This document shows, piece by piece, positions 15,375 to 23,700 of a stretch of DNA of 28,951 nt; the first letter of the stretch is position 1, and every line of letters starts with the position of its first letter. A program made the position numbers and the translations under genes. The notes beneath the pieces were generated by a model, which saw only the letters and a program-made list of their open reading frames with translations, searched no databases and was not told the DNA's origin. The stretch comes from an uncultured Acidobacteriota bacterium (GTDB lineage: Bacteria; Acidobacteriota; Blastocatellia; Pyrinomonadales; Pyrinomonadaceae), in contig CADEEU010000005.1 of the NCBI GenBank assembly GCA_902826385.1, positions 1-28,951 of the forward strand. Direction: 5' to 3'.

Positions 15375-16157
15375 ATGAAACTCTCACGTCGACTCACGAT
15401 CCTAATTCTCGTCCTCTCGATTTTTTCCGGTATCGCCGAGGCCCAGCGACGCACCAGACCGTCTGCGACCAAGACCGCGGCTGCTCAGAAACCGAGGGAG
15501 ATCGGAAGTACGGCCGTGGTGATGGATGAAACGCTTTCGGTCCTGCGGTCAAAGCCGAGCCTTTTTGCCGAATCCATCCAGCGTATGCGACGCGGCCGCA
15601 AGGTGCAGATACTCGGCATAACGGAAGCCGACGGAGTGAAATATTACCGGGTCGCCGCACCACCGAACAATTCGGGCTGGGTCCAGGCTGATGCGGTGTT
15701 TGGCAAGTTTCGGGAAGGCGACGATGCAAGGCTTGCACGTCTCGTCCAGGCGTCCAGCGGTTTCGACCAGATCGAGCTCGCGTCGGCCTTCTTTGAGGTT
15801 TTCCCGCAATCGCAGTTTCGGCCGGCGATCCTGCTGCTGTACGGCGACTTGCTTGAAGAAGCAGCTGCGAAACTTTCGAAAGACGCTGCATCACGGCTCG
15901 ACCGACGCGAAATGGCCGCCTCGGCCGCCCCGATGCACAGCTATTATCTGAACTTCAACATGCTCGACCGCTATCGAAAGCTGGGGATAATTTTCCTGTT
16001 TAATCCAAACACGCGGCTCTATCATTATGAGGGAACAAGCTGGCTGGAGATAATCTCGCGTTTCTCCGCGTCAGCCGAGGCGGCCGAGGCCCAAAAACGC
16101 GTTAGTTCGTTAAAAGAGAAGATGAGCCGCGGAAGTGCAGCGGCCGCGAGGCAATAG
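15375..16157 (+). CDS. Exported SH3-domain protein
   Basis: A signal peptide is clear (MKLSRRLTILILVLSIFSGIAEAQ). After a short basic Ala/Thr-rich linker, residues about 48-110 (VMDETLSVLRSKPSLFAESIQRMRRGRKVQILG, then KYYRVAAPPNNSGWVQADAV) have the pattern of a bacterial SH3 domain, usually a wall-binding module. The rest is helical, with a segment of the type DQIELASAFFEVFPQSQFRPAILLLYGDLLEEAA that resembles TPR-like helices. No catalytic domain is seen, so it probably binds or scaffolds in the periplasm. It follows ruvC closely on the same strand and converges on psuG, with 3 bp between stops. Confidence 0.75.
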   Translation: MKLSRRLTILILVLSIFSGIAEAQRRTRPSATKTAAAQKPREIGSTAVVMDETLSVLRSKPSLFAESIQRMRRGRKVQILGITEADGVKYYRVAAPPNNSGWVQADAVFGKFREGDDARLARLVQASSGFDQIELASAFFEVFPQSQFRPAILLLYGDLLEEAAAKLSKDAASRLDRREMAASAAPMHSYYLNFNMLDRYRKLGIIFLFNPNTRLYHYEGTSWLEIISRFSASAEAAEAQKRVSSLKEKMSRGSAAAARQ

Positions 16158-16160
16158 ACC

Positions 16161-17057
16161 TCACCGTTCAATGCGAAGTGAGATTTCGGCAGCGATCCTC
16201 GCGTTGTTTTCCAACAATGCAATATTAGCTGCAAGCGTCTTGTCGTTGCTTAGCTCAGACATCTTCGACAAAAGGTACGGCGTAGTTTCCTTTCCTTTGA
16301 CGTTTTCCTTTTCGGCGAGTGCCATCGCTTCTTTCAACACTGCTTCAACCTCATCGGTCGGCAGCTCGAACTGATCGGGGACCGGCACCGTCAACAGAAT
16401 CGCGTTCTGCAGGCCCATATCGTCCCGGGCCTTGACGATCGCAGCAACCTCGCGCGAGCTGTCTACTCTCTGGTCGACGGCGAGGCCGCTCGAGCGTGAA
16501 TAGAACGCGGGCATATTGTTGCAATGCCAGCCCAGCACCGGAATCCCGTGCGTCTCAAGCCACTCGCGCGTCGCGGGCAGATCGAGGACGATCTTGGCGC
16601 CTGAGCAGACAACCAGCATCGGCGTTTGTGCGAGCTCCGGAAGATCGGCCGAAACGTCGGTCAAATCTCCTCGATGCACGCCTCCTATTCCTCCGGTCGC
16701 AAATACCTTAATCCCCGCTGCGTGTGCGAGAAAGCTGGTTGCGGCAACCGTTGTCGCACCCGAGTATTTTCGGGCCGCGGCGATTGGCAAGTCTCGGCGT
16801 GAGACTTTTTTTACGACGGGCGATGTTGCGAGTATTTCAAGCTGCTCATCGTTCAAACCAACGGTAATCTCGCCATCAAAGATCCCGACTGTCGCCGGTG
16901 TCGAGCCATTCTCGCGAACAATGCGTTCGAGCTTATAGGCCGTTTCGATGTTCTGCGGGTAAGGAAGCCCGTGGGCGATAACCGTCGATTCGAGCGCGAC
17001 AACCGGCCGCTCGAAGTGCAACGCACCCGAAACCTCTTCGCTGAAGTTCATTTTCAT
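16161..17057 (-). CDS. psuG: Pseudouridine-5'-phosphate glycosidase
   Basis: Cleaves pseudouridine 5'-phosphate reversibly to uracil and ribose 5-phosphate. The family signature VALESTVIAHGLPYPQN is near residue 20, followed by PATVGIFDGEITVGL, the SRRDLPIAAARKYSGATTVAATSFLAHAAGIKVFATGGIGGVHRG block with the putative catalytic Lys, and GWHCNNMPAFYSRSSGL. The 298-residue length is normal. The ATG at 17051, two codons downstream of the 17057 ATG, is equally possible; neither has a Shine-Dalgarno sequence. No pseudouridine kinase gene (psuK) adjoins it; the neighbour upstream is lepB, 48 bp away on the same strand. Confidence 0.94.
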   Translation of the reverse strand: MKMNFSEEVSGALHFERPVVALESTVIAHGLPYPQNIETAYKLERIVRENGSTPATVGIFDGEITVGLNDEQLEILATSPVVKKVSRRDLPIAAARKYSGATTVAATSFLAHAAGIKVFATGGIGGVHRGDLTDVSADLPELAQTPMLVVCSGAKIVLDLPATREWLETHGIPVLGWHCNNMPAFYSRSSGLAVDQRVDSSREVAAIVKARDDMGLQNAILLTVPVPDQFELPTDEVEAVLKEAMALAEKENVKGKETTPYLLSKMSELSNDKTLAANIALLENNARIAAEISLRIER

Positions 17058-17105
17058 AATGAAGAAGGCGACCGGTCTGACCGCCCGAAAACGTCTGACA
17101 GGAAA

Positions 17106-17942
17106 CTATTTAACGAATTTGAATATGCGATTGAGGCGCGGATGCGTGAGGCAGCCAAAGAAATCGCCGTTCGACGCGCCGCGGTCGCACGACCAGTAAA
17201 CGAACATTGCCCGCCCGATGACCAGCTCACGCGGAACAAAACCCCAGTAACGGCTGTCTTCGCTGTTATCGCGGCTGTCGCCCATGACGAAAAAGCTGTT
17301 TGGCGGGACGACCATCGGCTTGCCCTGCACCGCGAATTCGTAGTCTCGCCGTGCCATTCGGCCGGCAAGCGAATCTTTCATCGTCCGGTCAGAATAGTAG
17401 ACACTCCATTTCTCCTCGGGTTTACGTTCGCCTATTTCGGTTGTTTGAAGCGCCGACAGTTCGTCATCTGCATCACCTATAACGCGATGTTCGGGCAAAA
17501 GCTGTCCGTTGATAAAAACCTGGTTGTTCTTAAATTCGACCGTCTCGCCCGGCAGCCCGATGACCCGTTTTACGTAGTTGATCTGGTACGCCTGAAGCGG
17601 CGGGTTTCGCCGACGGTCGTTGTCGGGGCGGACCTTGTTGCCCGGATATTTGAAAACTATTATGTCACCGCGCTGAATGTCACGCTGCGGCAGAAACGGC
17701 AGTTCGTAACCGCCCGGCGTGAAGATGAACTTGTTAACGAGCAGATAATCGCCGACAAGGATCGTGTTCTGCATAGACCCGGTCGGTACGGTAACGGCCT
17801 GCAGCACGAACGTCATCCCGAAGATTGCCATGACCAGGGTCACGACGAAAGATTCGAGATACTCACGGAAAACCGATTTTGGCGGCCCGGTCGGTTTTTC
17901 TTCTTCGGACAATTCCTTTTTTTCCGTCTTTTCTTCAGTCAT
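17106..17942 (-). CDS. lepB: Signal peptidase I
   Basis: Membrane-bound serine protease that removes signal peptides of exported proteins. I use the ATG at 17942 (MTEEKTEKK); the open frame continues to 18020 but would overlap the end of rnc. After a charged, 25-residue cytoplasmic tail comes one membrane segment (FVVTLVMAIFGMTFVLQAV), then the catalytic VPTGSMQNTI with Ser56, the RGDIIVF strand, NYVKRVIGLPGE with the general base Lys125, and GDSRDNSEDSRYWGFVP. The Lys-rich and Glu-rich N-terminus is typical of many non-proteobacterial enzymes. It follows rnc by 25 bp, probably one transcript with psuG. Confidence 0.96.
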   Translation of the reverse strand: MTEEKTEKKELSEEEKPTGPPKSVFREYLESFVVTLVMAIFGMTFVLQAVTVPTGSMQNTILVGDYLLVNKFIFTPGGYELPFLPQRDIQRGDIIVFKYPGNKVRPDNDRRRNPPLQAYQINYVKRVIGLPGETVEFKNNQVFINGQLLPEHRVIGDADDELSALQTTEIGERKPEEKWSVYYSDRTMKDSLAGRMARRDYEFAVQGKPMVVPPNSFFVMGDSRDNSEDSRYWGFVPRELVIGRAMFVYWSCDRGASNGDFFGCLTHPRLNRIFKFVK

Positions 17943-17967
17943 AAATGCGGAGATTACTACGTAACAA

Positions 17968-18690
17968 CTAAACTTTTTGTTCGTCGGCGCCGTTATTGCG
18001 GATGATCTCAAGCGCCTCACTGGCGGCCATCATTTCGGCGGATTTGATCGATCTGCCGGTGCCCACCGATCTTCCGCCGCTCCAGGACGCCTCGACAACG
18101 AAAGTTCGCGAATGCGGCATTCCCTCAGACGCAACGAGCGAATATTTCGGTGCCGCAAGCTTTTTTGCCTGTAGCGTTTCCTGGAGCATCGTCTTAAAAT
18201 CGTGCGAGCCGCGCGGCGTCGCGTTCGCCAGTTCCACGGCAAAGACGCGTAGGATGCAGTCGCTTACGCTATTGTAACCGCCGTCGAAAAATATCGCTCC
18301 CAGAACGGCCTCAAGCGTGTTTGCCATGATTGCCGGCTTCGAACGGCCGCCGGTTTTTTCCTCACCGCGGCCAAGCCTTACGAATTCACCTAAACCGAGC
18401 CTATCACCGATCGCGGCCAGCGTCGCGGTGCTGACCAGCCTATGCTTCATCAGCGTCAGGTCGCCTTCGCTCAACGACGGATTGCGACGGTATAAATTTT
18501 CGGCAATCACAAGGCCGACAACCGAATCGCCCACAAACTCCAACGATTCGTTCTGCGTTTCCCTCAAATTTTCTTCCGCTTCGCCCGGAAAATGTTCGTG
18601 TGCCCACGACCGGTGAGTAAGTGCCCGGGTCAGAATGTCGGAGCTTTTGAACTCGTAACCGAGCAATTCTTGAAGTTTTGCAGGATTCAT
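17968..18690 (-). CDS. rnc: Ribonuclease III
   Basis: Cuts double-stranded RNA during rRNA and mRNA processing. From the ATG at 18690 the product is 240 residues: the signature NESLEFVGDSVVGL (residues 47-60, catalytic Asp55) and ANTLEAVLGAIFFDGG (Glu127) form the RNase III domain, and the C-terminal 75 residues (FKTMLQETLQAKKLAAPKYSLV to SAEMMAASEALEII) are the double-stranded RNA-binding domain. The open frame reaches 18771, but that extension overlaps the terminator of the neighbouring gene, so I reject it. A TAAAAT box at 18705-18710 may be the -10 of its promoter. Confidence 0.95.
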   Translation of the reverse strand: MNPAKLQELLGYEFKSSDILTRALTHRSWAHEHFPGEAEENLRETQNESLEFVGDSVVGLVIAENLYRRNPSLSEGDLTLMKHRLVSTATLAAIGDRLGLGEFVRLGRGEEKTGGRSKPAIMANTLEAVLGAIFFDGGYNSVSDCILRVFAVELANATPRGSHDFKTMLQETLQAKKLAAPKYSLVASEGMPHSRTFVVEASWSGGRSVGTGRSIKSAEMMAASEALEIIRNNGADEQKV

Positions 18691-18723
18691 CCGCTTCAAA
18701 GACAATTTTATGCAGATTGGAAA

Positions 18724-18763
18724 CAAAAAGAAAGCCGGGCGGATTGACGGCTTCCTGCCCGGC
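18724..18763 (-). terminator. Rho-independent terminator of the downstream tandem paralog
   Basis: On the minus strand a GCCGGGC/GCCCGGC stem (18757-18763 with 18734-18740), with a further inner GG/CC pair, is followed by CTTTCTTTTTG. It lies 30 bp past the stop of the 18793-20034 gene. The sequence GCCGGGCGGATTG is shared with the terminator at 20119-20159. Confidence 0.8.
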
Positions 18764-18792
18764 CAGATCATGAAACGCTTCTTCGCGGAGAA

Positions 18793-20034
18793 CTAGGTTG
18801 TCGATTTCCTTGTCGTAGCCGGCTTGGCTTTACCTCCGCCAGGCCTGACGGTTGCGGGCCTTTTGACCACGCCCGGCTTTGTCGCGGCCGGTTTTTCCGG
18901 TTCGGCTGCAGGTTCAGGGTCGTATACGGGCTCCACCGCACTGGTGGGATCAGGCAGCGGCATGGCCTCTGCCTTCGCGATCCATTTGTCCAATGTTGTC
19001 GTTGCTGCCCGGCGACCAAGAGTGTCCTGCAGTAGCTTCAACATCTGATCCTTGAGCACTTTTTCCGACGCTATCTTCTCATCCGAGAATTTGTACGCCC
19101 GACTGAAAGCATCCAATGTCCGTTCGAGATAACCGTTGTAAAGCGCTTCTTTGGATTTGAGCTCAGCGGCGATCTTTTGTTTATCTTCGTCAGTTTTTGC
19201 CTCGTCAAGCCTTTTGATCAGGGCGACTATATCGTTACCTATAGGAGCCGATTCATCCCGATAATATTGTCCGATCGTGGCATAAAGCCGCGGCTCGTTC
19301 TTGTACGGCCCCGGTGTTTGCGACGTTTCATAGTAATAAAGCAAGCCCGCTCTTTTGTCCTTTTTGCCATGATAGAGCATGTAGCCAAGGGCATAGGTAA
19401 GCTCGCTTATTGCTTCTTCTGCATTACGCTCAAACTGGTACGTACCAAATACGGGCTTTTTGGTTCCGTCTAAACGCGGCTTACCTGCCTCATCTTTTTT
19501 TGGCTCGGCCGTCCCACTCTTCAACTTCGCAAGGGCCAATTTGGCATAGCGAATCGAATCGTCGTTGTACTTAAAGTTGTTTTTGTAAGATTCGTAAAGA
19601 CCAATCAGCCCAAGCGGAAGCAAATACTGAACATTGTCCGGATAACGTCGGATCAACTCGCCTCCGGCGGCATACACATCTTGAAATTTCGTGTTCGTTA
19701 TACCGTTGTTAAATTTCTCGACACGCTCCTGACGCCAAACGAATTCCCTGCGCGCTGCAGCCTGTTTTTCCCAATTAGGCAACTGAGGTTTAAACCACTC
19801 AACCAAGGGTTTTGTCTGCGGACAGTCTCCGTATTTCTTCAAAAACTCTTTAGCAGCATCAAAAGCGATTTCAACGGTCTCGTACCTATTATAATTGTCG
19901 CGAATCTTTGAATCCAAAACCGCGATCCCGTCCGCATCGTCGCAGAGATTTTGTCCTAACGCGATGGCGGAAGATAATCCCAACGCAACTGACAGCACTA
20001 CTGCCAACCCTGAAAATCTAAGGATCGTTTTCAT
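18793..20034 (-). CDS. Exported helical-repeat (TPR-like) protein, tandem paralog 1
   Basis: The start is fixed by GGAGGA 7 nt before the ATG at 20034; a GTG inside that site gives a longer, unlikely frame. A signal peptide (MKTILRFSGLAVVLSVALGLSSAIALGQ) precedes two conserved Cys (NLCDDADG and YGDCPQT) that may form a disulfide. The body is helical with TPR-like spacing (QDVYAAGGELIRRYPDNVQYLLPLGLIGLY; DSIRYAKLALAKL; RLYATIGQYYRDESAPIGNDIVALI). The last 60 residues are Pro/Lys/Thr/Ala-rich (KPGVVKRPATVRPGGGKAKP), a basic disordered tail. No enzyme motif is seen. It is a clear paralog of the next gene (shared ESAPIG and NGYLERTLDAF-type blocks). Confidence 0.75.
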   Translation of the reverse strand: MKTILRFSGLAVVLSVALGLSSAIALGQNLCDDADGIAVLDSKIRDNYNRYETVEIAFDAAKEFLKKYGDCPQTKPLVEWFKPQLPNWEKQAAARREFVWRQERVEKFNNGITNTKFQDVYAAGGELIRRYPDNVQYLLPLGLIGLYESYKNNFKYNDDSIRYAKLALAKLKSGTAEPKKDEAGKPRLDGTKKPVFGTYQFERNAEEAISELTYALGYMLYHGKKDKRAGLLYYYETSQTPGPYKNEPRLYATIGQYYRDESAPIGNDIVALIKRLDEAKTDEDKQKIAAELKSKEALYNGYLERTLDAFSRAYKFSDEKIASEKVLKDQMLKLLQDTLGRRAATTTLDKWIAKAEAMPLPDPTSAVEPVYDPEPAAEPEKPAATKPGVVKRPATVRPGGGKAKPATTRKSTT

Positions 20035-20118
20035 CGAATAGTCCTCCACTAAAAATTAAATCAAGCGGGTGAAGCCTAATTTTCAACCGGCACGGATATT
20101 CTATTCAAAATCCCTACA

Positions 20119-20159
20119 AAAAGAAAGAAAAAAGCCGGGCGGATTGTCTCCACCCGGCT
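20119..20159 (-). terminator. Rho-independent terminator of tandem paralog 2
   Basis: On the minus strand, AGCCGGG/CCCGGCT arms (20153-20159 and 20133-20139) with two more inner G-C pairs after one mismatch enclose a 7-nt loop, followed by a strong T-rich run (complement of 20119-20132). It sits 27 bp past the stop at 20186, separating the two paralogs into different transcripts. Confidence 0.88.
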
Positions 20160-20185
20160 CGATCTTTAGATTTTCGTGTAACAGG

Positions 20186-21535
20186 TTAACGTCGTCTGGG
20201 CTTTACGGTAGATGCGGTCTTGCCGTTGACCGGTTTAGCAGTCGCAGCCGGCTTAGTGGCAACCGCCGGCTTCGTGGTGGTTGTTACCGGTTTCGTCGTC
20301 GCAGCGGGCTTGGTCGTCGCGGCCGTCATCTTGCCGTTAGCCGCTGTTGCCGGCTGCGACGCCGCAGTCGTCGGAGTCGTGCCGGCGGTCGGGTTGGAAG
20401 ACGATGTGGTGGTGGTCGTCGGTTCCGGATCGGCCACAGGCGTTACGGCCGTCGTCGGGTTCGGAAGCGGTTTGGCAACAGCCGCTGCGATCCATGCGTC
20501 CATTCCGTCCTTCTTCTCAAACCGACGTTCGTACAAAGCCTGAAGCGTCTTATAAAGGTCTGCTTTAAGAGTTGCCTCAGCCGCACCTTTCTTTTCAGCG
20601 GCCTTGTGTGCACGGCCAAATGCATCAAGAGCACGTTCTGTGTAGCCGTTCAACAGAGCAACCTTGCCTTTGATCTCACTCTCCAGCTTTTCCTTTTCCT
20701 CATCGGTCGTTGCGGCTTTCTGCTTTTCGATCAAAGCAATGATCTCTTTTCCGATCGGTGCTGATTCCTCAACATAGAAAGAGCCGATCGTCGCATACAC
20801 CCTTGGCTCGTCCTTGTATTTTGAAGTGCCCTGAGTAAGCTCGTAATACGTAGGCAACGCGCCTTTCTTGTCGCCCTTAGCGTAGTACTTAAGATATGCG
20901 GTTGCGAATGTTAGCTCATTGATAACGTCTGCCCGTTCCATTTCCCATTTCAGAACGCCGCACGTGGTAATTGGTTTACCGGATCTGTCCTTACGGTTGC
21001 ACGGTTTGCTAGCTTTAAGGTCAGCCAGGGCCATTTCTGCGTACCTGATCGATTCGTCGGCGTATTTGTTGTCCTTAGCATATGCCTTGACAAGGCCGAT
21101 CATACCCATCGGAATCTTGACGTTGAGGTTGTCCGGCTGCTTGGCCAGTATCTCTTTACCCGCCGCAAATATCTCGTCCGCGTTATCTGTCTTTACTGCT
21201 TCGTCATAGCGTCCGAACAGCCTGCCCATGGCTTCACGCTCTTCCATATCCTTTACGGATTTTTCGAGCGCCGGAACAGCAGTCTTAAAATAATCGTTCT
21301 GTTCCTTTACCGTCTCGCAAGCGCCGTATTTTTCGAGGAACTGCTTTCCGGCCTCGACCGCACCTTTACGGCTCGCTATGTCCGTTTTCGGATACAGCTC
21401 CGTGAACTTGGTGTACAGTGCTGTCTGGCCGTCGGTGTCCTGACAAGGGTCTTGGGCAAAACCCTGCGTTGCCGACAAACCAAGGACGGCGGCGGTGAAC
21501 ACGGCCAATCCTGCAAATCTAAAGATCTTTTTCAT
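20186..21535 (-). CDS. Exported helical-repeat (TPR-like) protein, tandem paralog 2
   Basis: A GGAGGG site 9 nt upstream supports the ATG at 21535. A signal peptide (MKKIFRFAGLAVFTAAVLGL then ATQGFAQ) leads to a Cys pair (DPCQDTDG, YGACETV) and a helical body with blocks shared with paralog 1 (NLNVKIPMGMIGLVKAY; DESIRYAEMALADL; RVYATIGSFYVEESAPIGKEIIALI; NGYTERALDAFGRAHK). The last 100 residues are a Thr/Ala/Pro/Lys-rich tail with many TKP units, encoded by a degenerate minisatellite. The tail is likely disordered and basic, and could bind peptidoglycan or anionic polymers; this is inference. No catalytic motif is visible. Its own terminator lies at 20119-20159. Confidence 0.75.
   Translation of the reverse strand: MKKIFRFAGLAVFTAAVLGLSATQGFAQDPCQDTDGQTALYTKFTELYPKTDIASRKGAVEAGKQFLEKYGACETVKEQNDYFKTAVPALEKSVKDMEEREAMGRLFGRYDEAVKTDNADEIFAAGKEILAKQPDNLNVKIPMGMIGLVKAYAKDNKYADESIRYAEMALADLKASKPCNRKDRSGKPITTCGVLKWEMERADVINELTFATAYLKYYAKGDKKGALPTYYELTQGTSKYKDEPRVYATIGSFYVEESAPIGKEIIALIEKQKAATTDEEKEKLESEIKGKVALLNGYTERALDAFGRAHKAAEKKGAAEATLKADLYKTLQALYERRFEKKDGMDAWIAAAVAKPLPNPTTAVTPVADPEPTTTTTSSSNPTAGTTPTTAASQPATAANGKMTAATTKPAATTKPVTTTTKPAVATKPAATAKPVNGKTASTVKPRRR
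20205..20345. repeat. Degenerate minisatellite coding for TKP/AxKP tail
   Basis: Units of roughly 12-24 bp built on GTCGCAGCCGGCTT/GTTACCGGTTTCGTCGT recur over about 140 bp, giving repeated TTKP, ATKP and TAKP codon groups at the C-terminus of paralog 2. Copies are diverged but kept in frame, typical of slippage-prone low-complexity coding DNA. Confidence 0.5.
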
Positions 21536-21843
21536 TTAAAGTAACCCTCCAACTGATACTAAAACCTGTTTTGAAATCATGCGATGGCCGAACAAACTGC
21601 ACTGATCGGTTCGCGATGGTTCAGATGAATCGCTAAAAAAATTAGTTGCAAAATTTTCGGTCAGAAACCGTTGGGAATGACCAGCATTATAACTGTCGGC
21701 CGCAATATCTGGAAAACACAATAATCATCCAAATATCGCGTAACTGTCAAGCCAAAAATCCCTGACAAAATGCAAAATGCACCATCCTATTTCAATACAC
21801 TGAATAGGAATGATGCAGTTTGTGTGCCTAAAGCGTGAACCGG
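21536..21843. promoter_or_regulatory. 308-bp intergenic region with a candidate promoter for tandem paralog 2
   Basis: On the minus strand a perfect TATAAT (21686-21691) lies 18 nt from TTTCCA (21710-21715), which would give a leader of about 140 nt before the ATG at 21535. A TTGACA (21745-21750) lies further up but has no good partner -10. A small hairpin (CCTATT/AATAGG, 21786-21808) near the transpeptidase stop at 21844 may help end that gene, although only a weak T-rich stretch follows. No open frame of note is seen. Confidence 0.4.
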
Positions 21844-23520
21844 TTAATTTTTAACTATCCTCGGGCGTTTCTTTTCGGCCCCGCTGCGGTCATATTCGAT
21901 GACTACCGGTGCAAAAACGGGTCGTGACTGAGCTGTTTTCTGGATAACTTTCTTTACTGCCGGCTGCGGTGGAGCTGCTTCCCTCGCCGCACCCACGACA
22001 ATTGCGGGCAAATCGCCTTTTTCCGTTCCGCTGATGGCGGCGGCATCGTCGTCTTCATCTTCGTCGTCGCCGCGAGCGACCTGAATCTCGACCGGCGGCG
22101 GCCGCTTCATCGTCCGTTTGGCCCAGACGCTATCCGGATTGCGGCTGATGCGGCTGCGTAGTGAATCGTATACCCGGCCGGCAATCGCCGCAGCATACTT
22201 GCCGCGTTCGCTCTGGCCGCGAGTGATGACCACGACGGCGTACTTAGGGTCTTCGATCGGTGCGACCGACGCGAATAGCCCGACCCACGAACCTCTTCCG
22301 ATGCAGGAACCTGTTTTTCCGGCAACACCCATCGAAGCGTCTACGCCGCGGGCTGCGGTTCCGTATTCGGCGGCACCGGCCATTCCGGGCAGCACGCCTT
22401 CGACACTGTTTCGCGGAAGGTCTACGCCGGCACTCGACTTGGCTCGATAACTTGCCCGCTCGACACGCGAACGCTGGAATTGCGGCACGACCTTCTTGCC
22501 GCCGTTGGTCAGGGCCGACACCATTACGGCCAACTGCAGCGGAGTCACTTCGAAATCATCACCATGCGAGTAGATCCGGGCGTTACCGTTTCCATAAGGA
22601 AGTTTACCGGCCGTCTCGCCCTCGGCATTGATTCCAGTCGGCTCTCCCAACCCAAGCTTCTTCGAATACTCGATCATCTTGGCATTGCCGAAATTGGAGC
22701 CGACCCGCTGGAAATAGCCGTTATTGGACTTGGCAAGGGCATAATCCAGCTTCATGCCGGACGAAGAACTGCCAATTCCGCCTTCCTCATTTATAATCTG
22801 CTCGTTGATACCAGCGACGCCGGTTACAAGCTTGATCGTCGAACAAGGCTTGAATCCCTGTTTGATAGCCCAATCCTGATTTACTACCGTCAAAAGCTTG
22901 CCCGTTTTGGCTTCCATGACGACAACGGTGCCCGCCCGCGAACCTAAAGCATTTACCGCAGCCCGACGCACGGTTAAATCTTCGCCCTCAGTATTGTCGT
23001 TTTGAATATTCTCGGCCGTTTCGGTTCTAAGTCCGCGTTCAAACGCCAGCTTGCGCTCACGGGCCTCGCGGGCGGCCTGTTCCCTGCGTCTCTGTTCGGC
23101 AAGTGCGGCCTGGCGGCGTTCCTCGGCCTGGCGTCTTCGCTCGGCTTCCGCTCGTCTCAATTCGGCAAGCTTTTTAGCGTCAGGCTTCTTTTTCGAATCT
23201 TTGTCACGCGACTTATCTTTAGCAGTGGCCTTGTCGCGCTTATCGTCTTTTTTCGAGTCTTTTCGCCCGGCGCTCGCTTTCTCCTTTTCGGCCGCCTTGC
23301 TCTTACGGGTATCCTTCTTTGTGTCGCGCGCCGTCGTCTTTTCCTTGCGGCTGTCTTTACGAGCATCCTTAGCCTGCTTTTCGTTCTTCTTAGTGACGGC
23401 TTTTTTTGAAGAAATCGATTTTTTCGATTGAGCATCCGCTCCCAGAGCGAATACGCAAACGGAAAGAGCGAAAGCGAATGACAGCCTGATAAGACGGTTT
23501 TCGGAACACATTAACTTCAT
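21844..23520 (-). CDS. Exported penicillin-binding-type transpeptidase with Lys/Arg-rich N-terminal region
   Basis: A peptidoglycan transpeptidase-like protein. All three active-site motifs are present in order: S227-TIK, S265-N-N and K402-TG. A GAGG site 6 nt upstream supports the ATG at 23520. After a signal peptide (residues 1-30, ending GADAQ) comes a Lys/Arg/Asp/Glu-rich stretch of about 130 residues (31-160), first Lys-Asp-rich, then a coiled-coil-like Ala/Glu/Arg segment. The transpeptidase domain (195-455) has no glycosyltransferase and no usual PBP dimerisation domain. The C-terminus has an acidic patch (GDDEDEDDDA) and ends basic. The architecture is unlike standard class A or B PBPs. 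It is divergent from the two-component kinase. Confidence 0.85.
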   Translation of the reverse strand: MKLMCSENRLIRLSFAFALSVCVFALGADAQSKKSISSKKAVTKKNEKQAKDARKDSRKEKTTARDTKKDTRKSKAAEKEKASAGRKDSKKDDKRDKATAKDKSRDKDSKKKPDAKKLAELRRAEAERRRQAEERRQAALAEQRRREQAAREARERKLAFERGLRTETAENIQNDNTEGEDLTVRRAAVNALGSRAGTVVVMEAKTGKLLTVVNQDWAIKQGFKPCSTIKLVTGVAGINEQIINEEGGIGSSSSGMKLDYALAKSNNGYFQRVGSNFGNAKMIEYSKKLGLGEPTGINAEGETAGKLPYGNGNARIYSHGDDFEVTPLQLAVMVSALTNGGKKVVPQFQRSRVERASYRAKSSAGVDLPRNSVEGVLPGMAGAAEYGTAARGVDASMGVAGKTGSCIGRGSWVGLFASVAPIEDPKYAVVVITRGQSERGKYAAAIAGRVYDSLRSRISRNPDSVWAKRTMKRPPPVEIQVARGDDEDEDDDAAAISGTEKGDLPAIVVGAAREAAPPQPAVKKVIQKTAQSRPVFAPVVIEYDRSGAEKKRPRIVKN

Positions 23521-23700
23521 GTTTTACCTCGGCCAAGTTAGGAAAATTAGGTTGTGTGAATGAGGAGACTCCGGAACGAAAATCAGATCGAATGGAGTTG
23601 ATTCTTCAAGAGTGTGCGAAAATGCTAAATCAGACTATAACATCCGGTTATGGCATTGGCAAGAGAAAATAAACGTTCGCCCGTTCTTTCTTCTTAACAG

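Noticed and set aside
16971..18005. A 344-residue open frame on the plus strand
   Set aside because: It is antisense to lepB and the start of psuG, both of which have complete family motifs. Its protein is Arg/Phe/Val-rich shadow sequence without any recognisable pattern.
20069..20764. A 231-residue plus-strand open frame, rich in Arg/Gly/Ser
   Set aside because: It covers the terminator and the low-complexity tail of tandem paralog 2 in antisense. The composition is explained by the repeat DNA read on the wrong strand.
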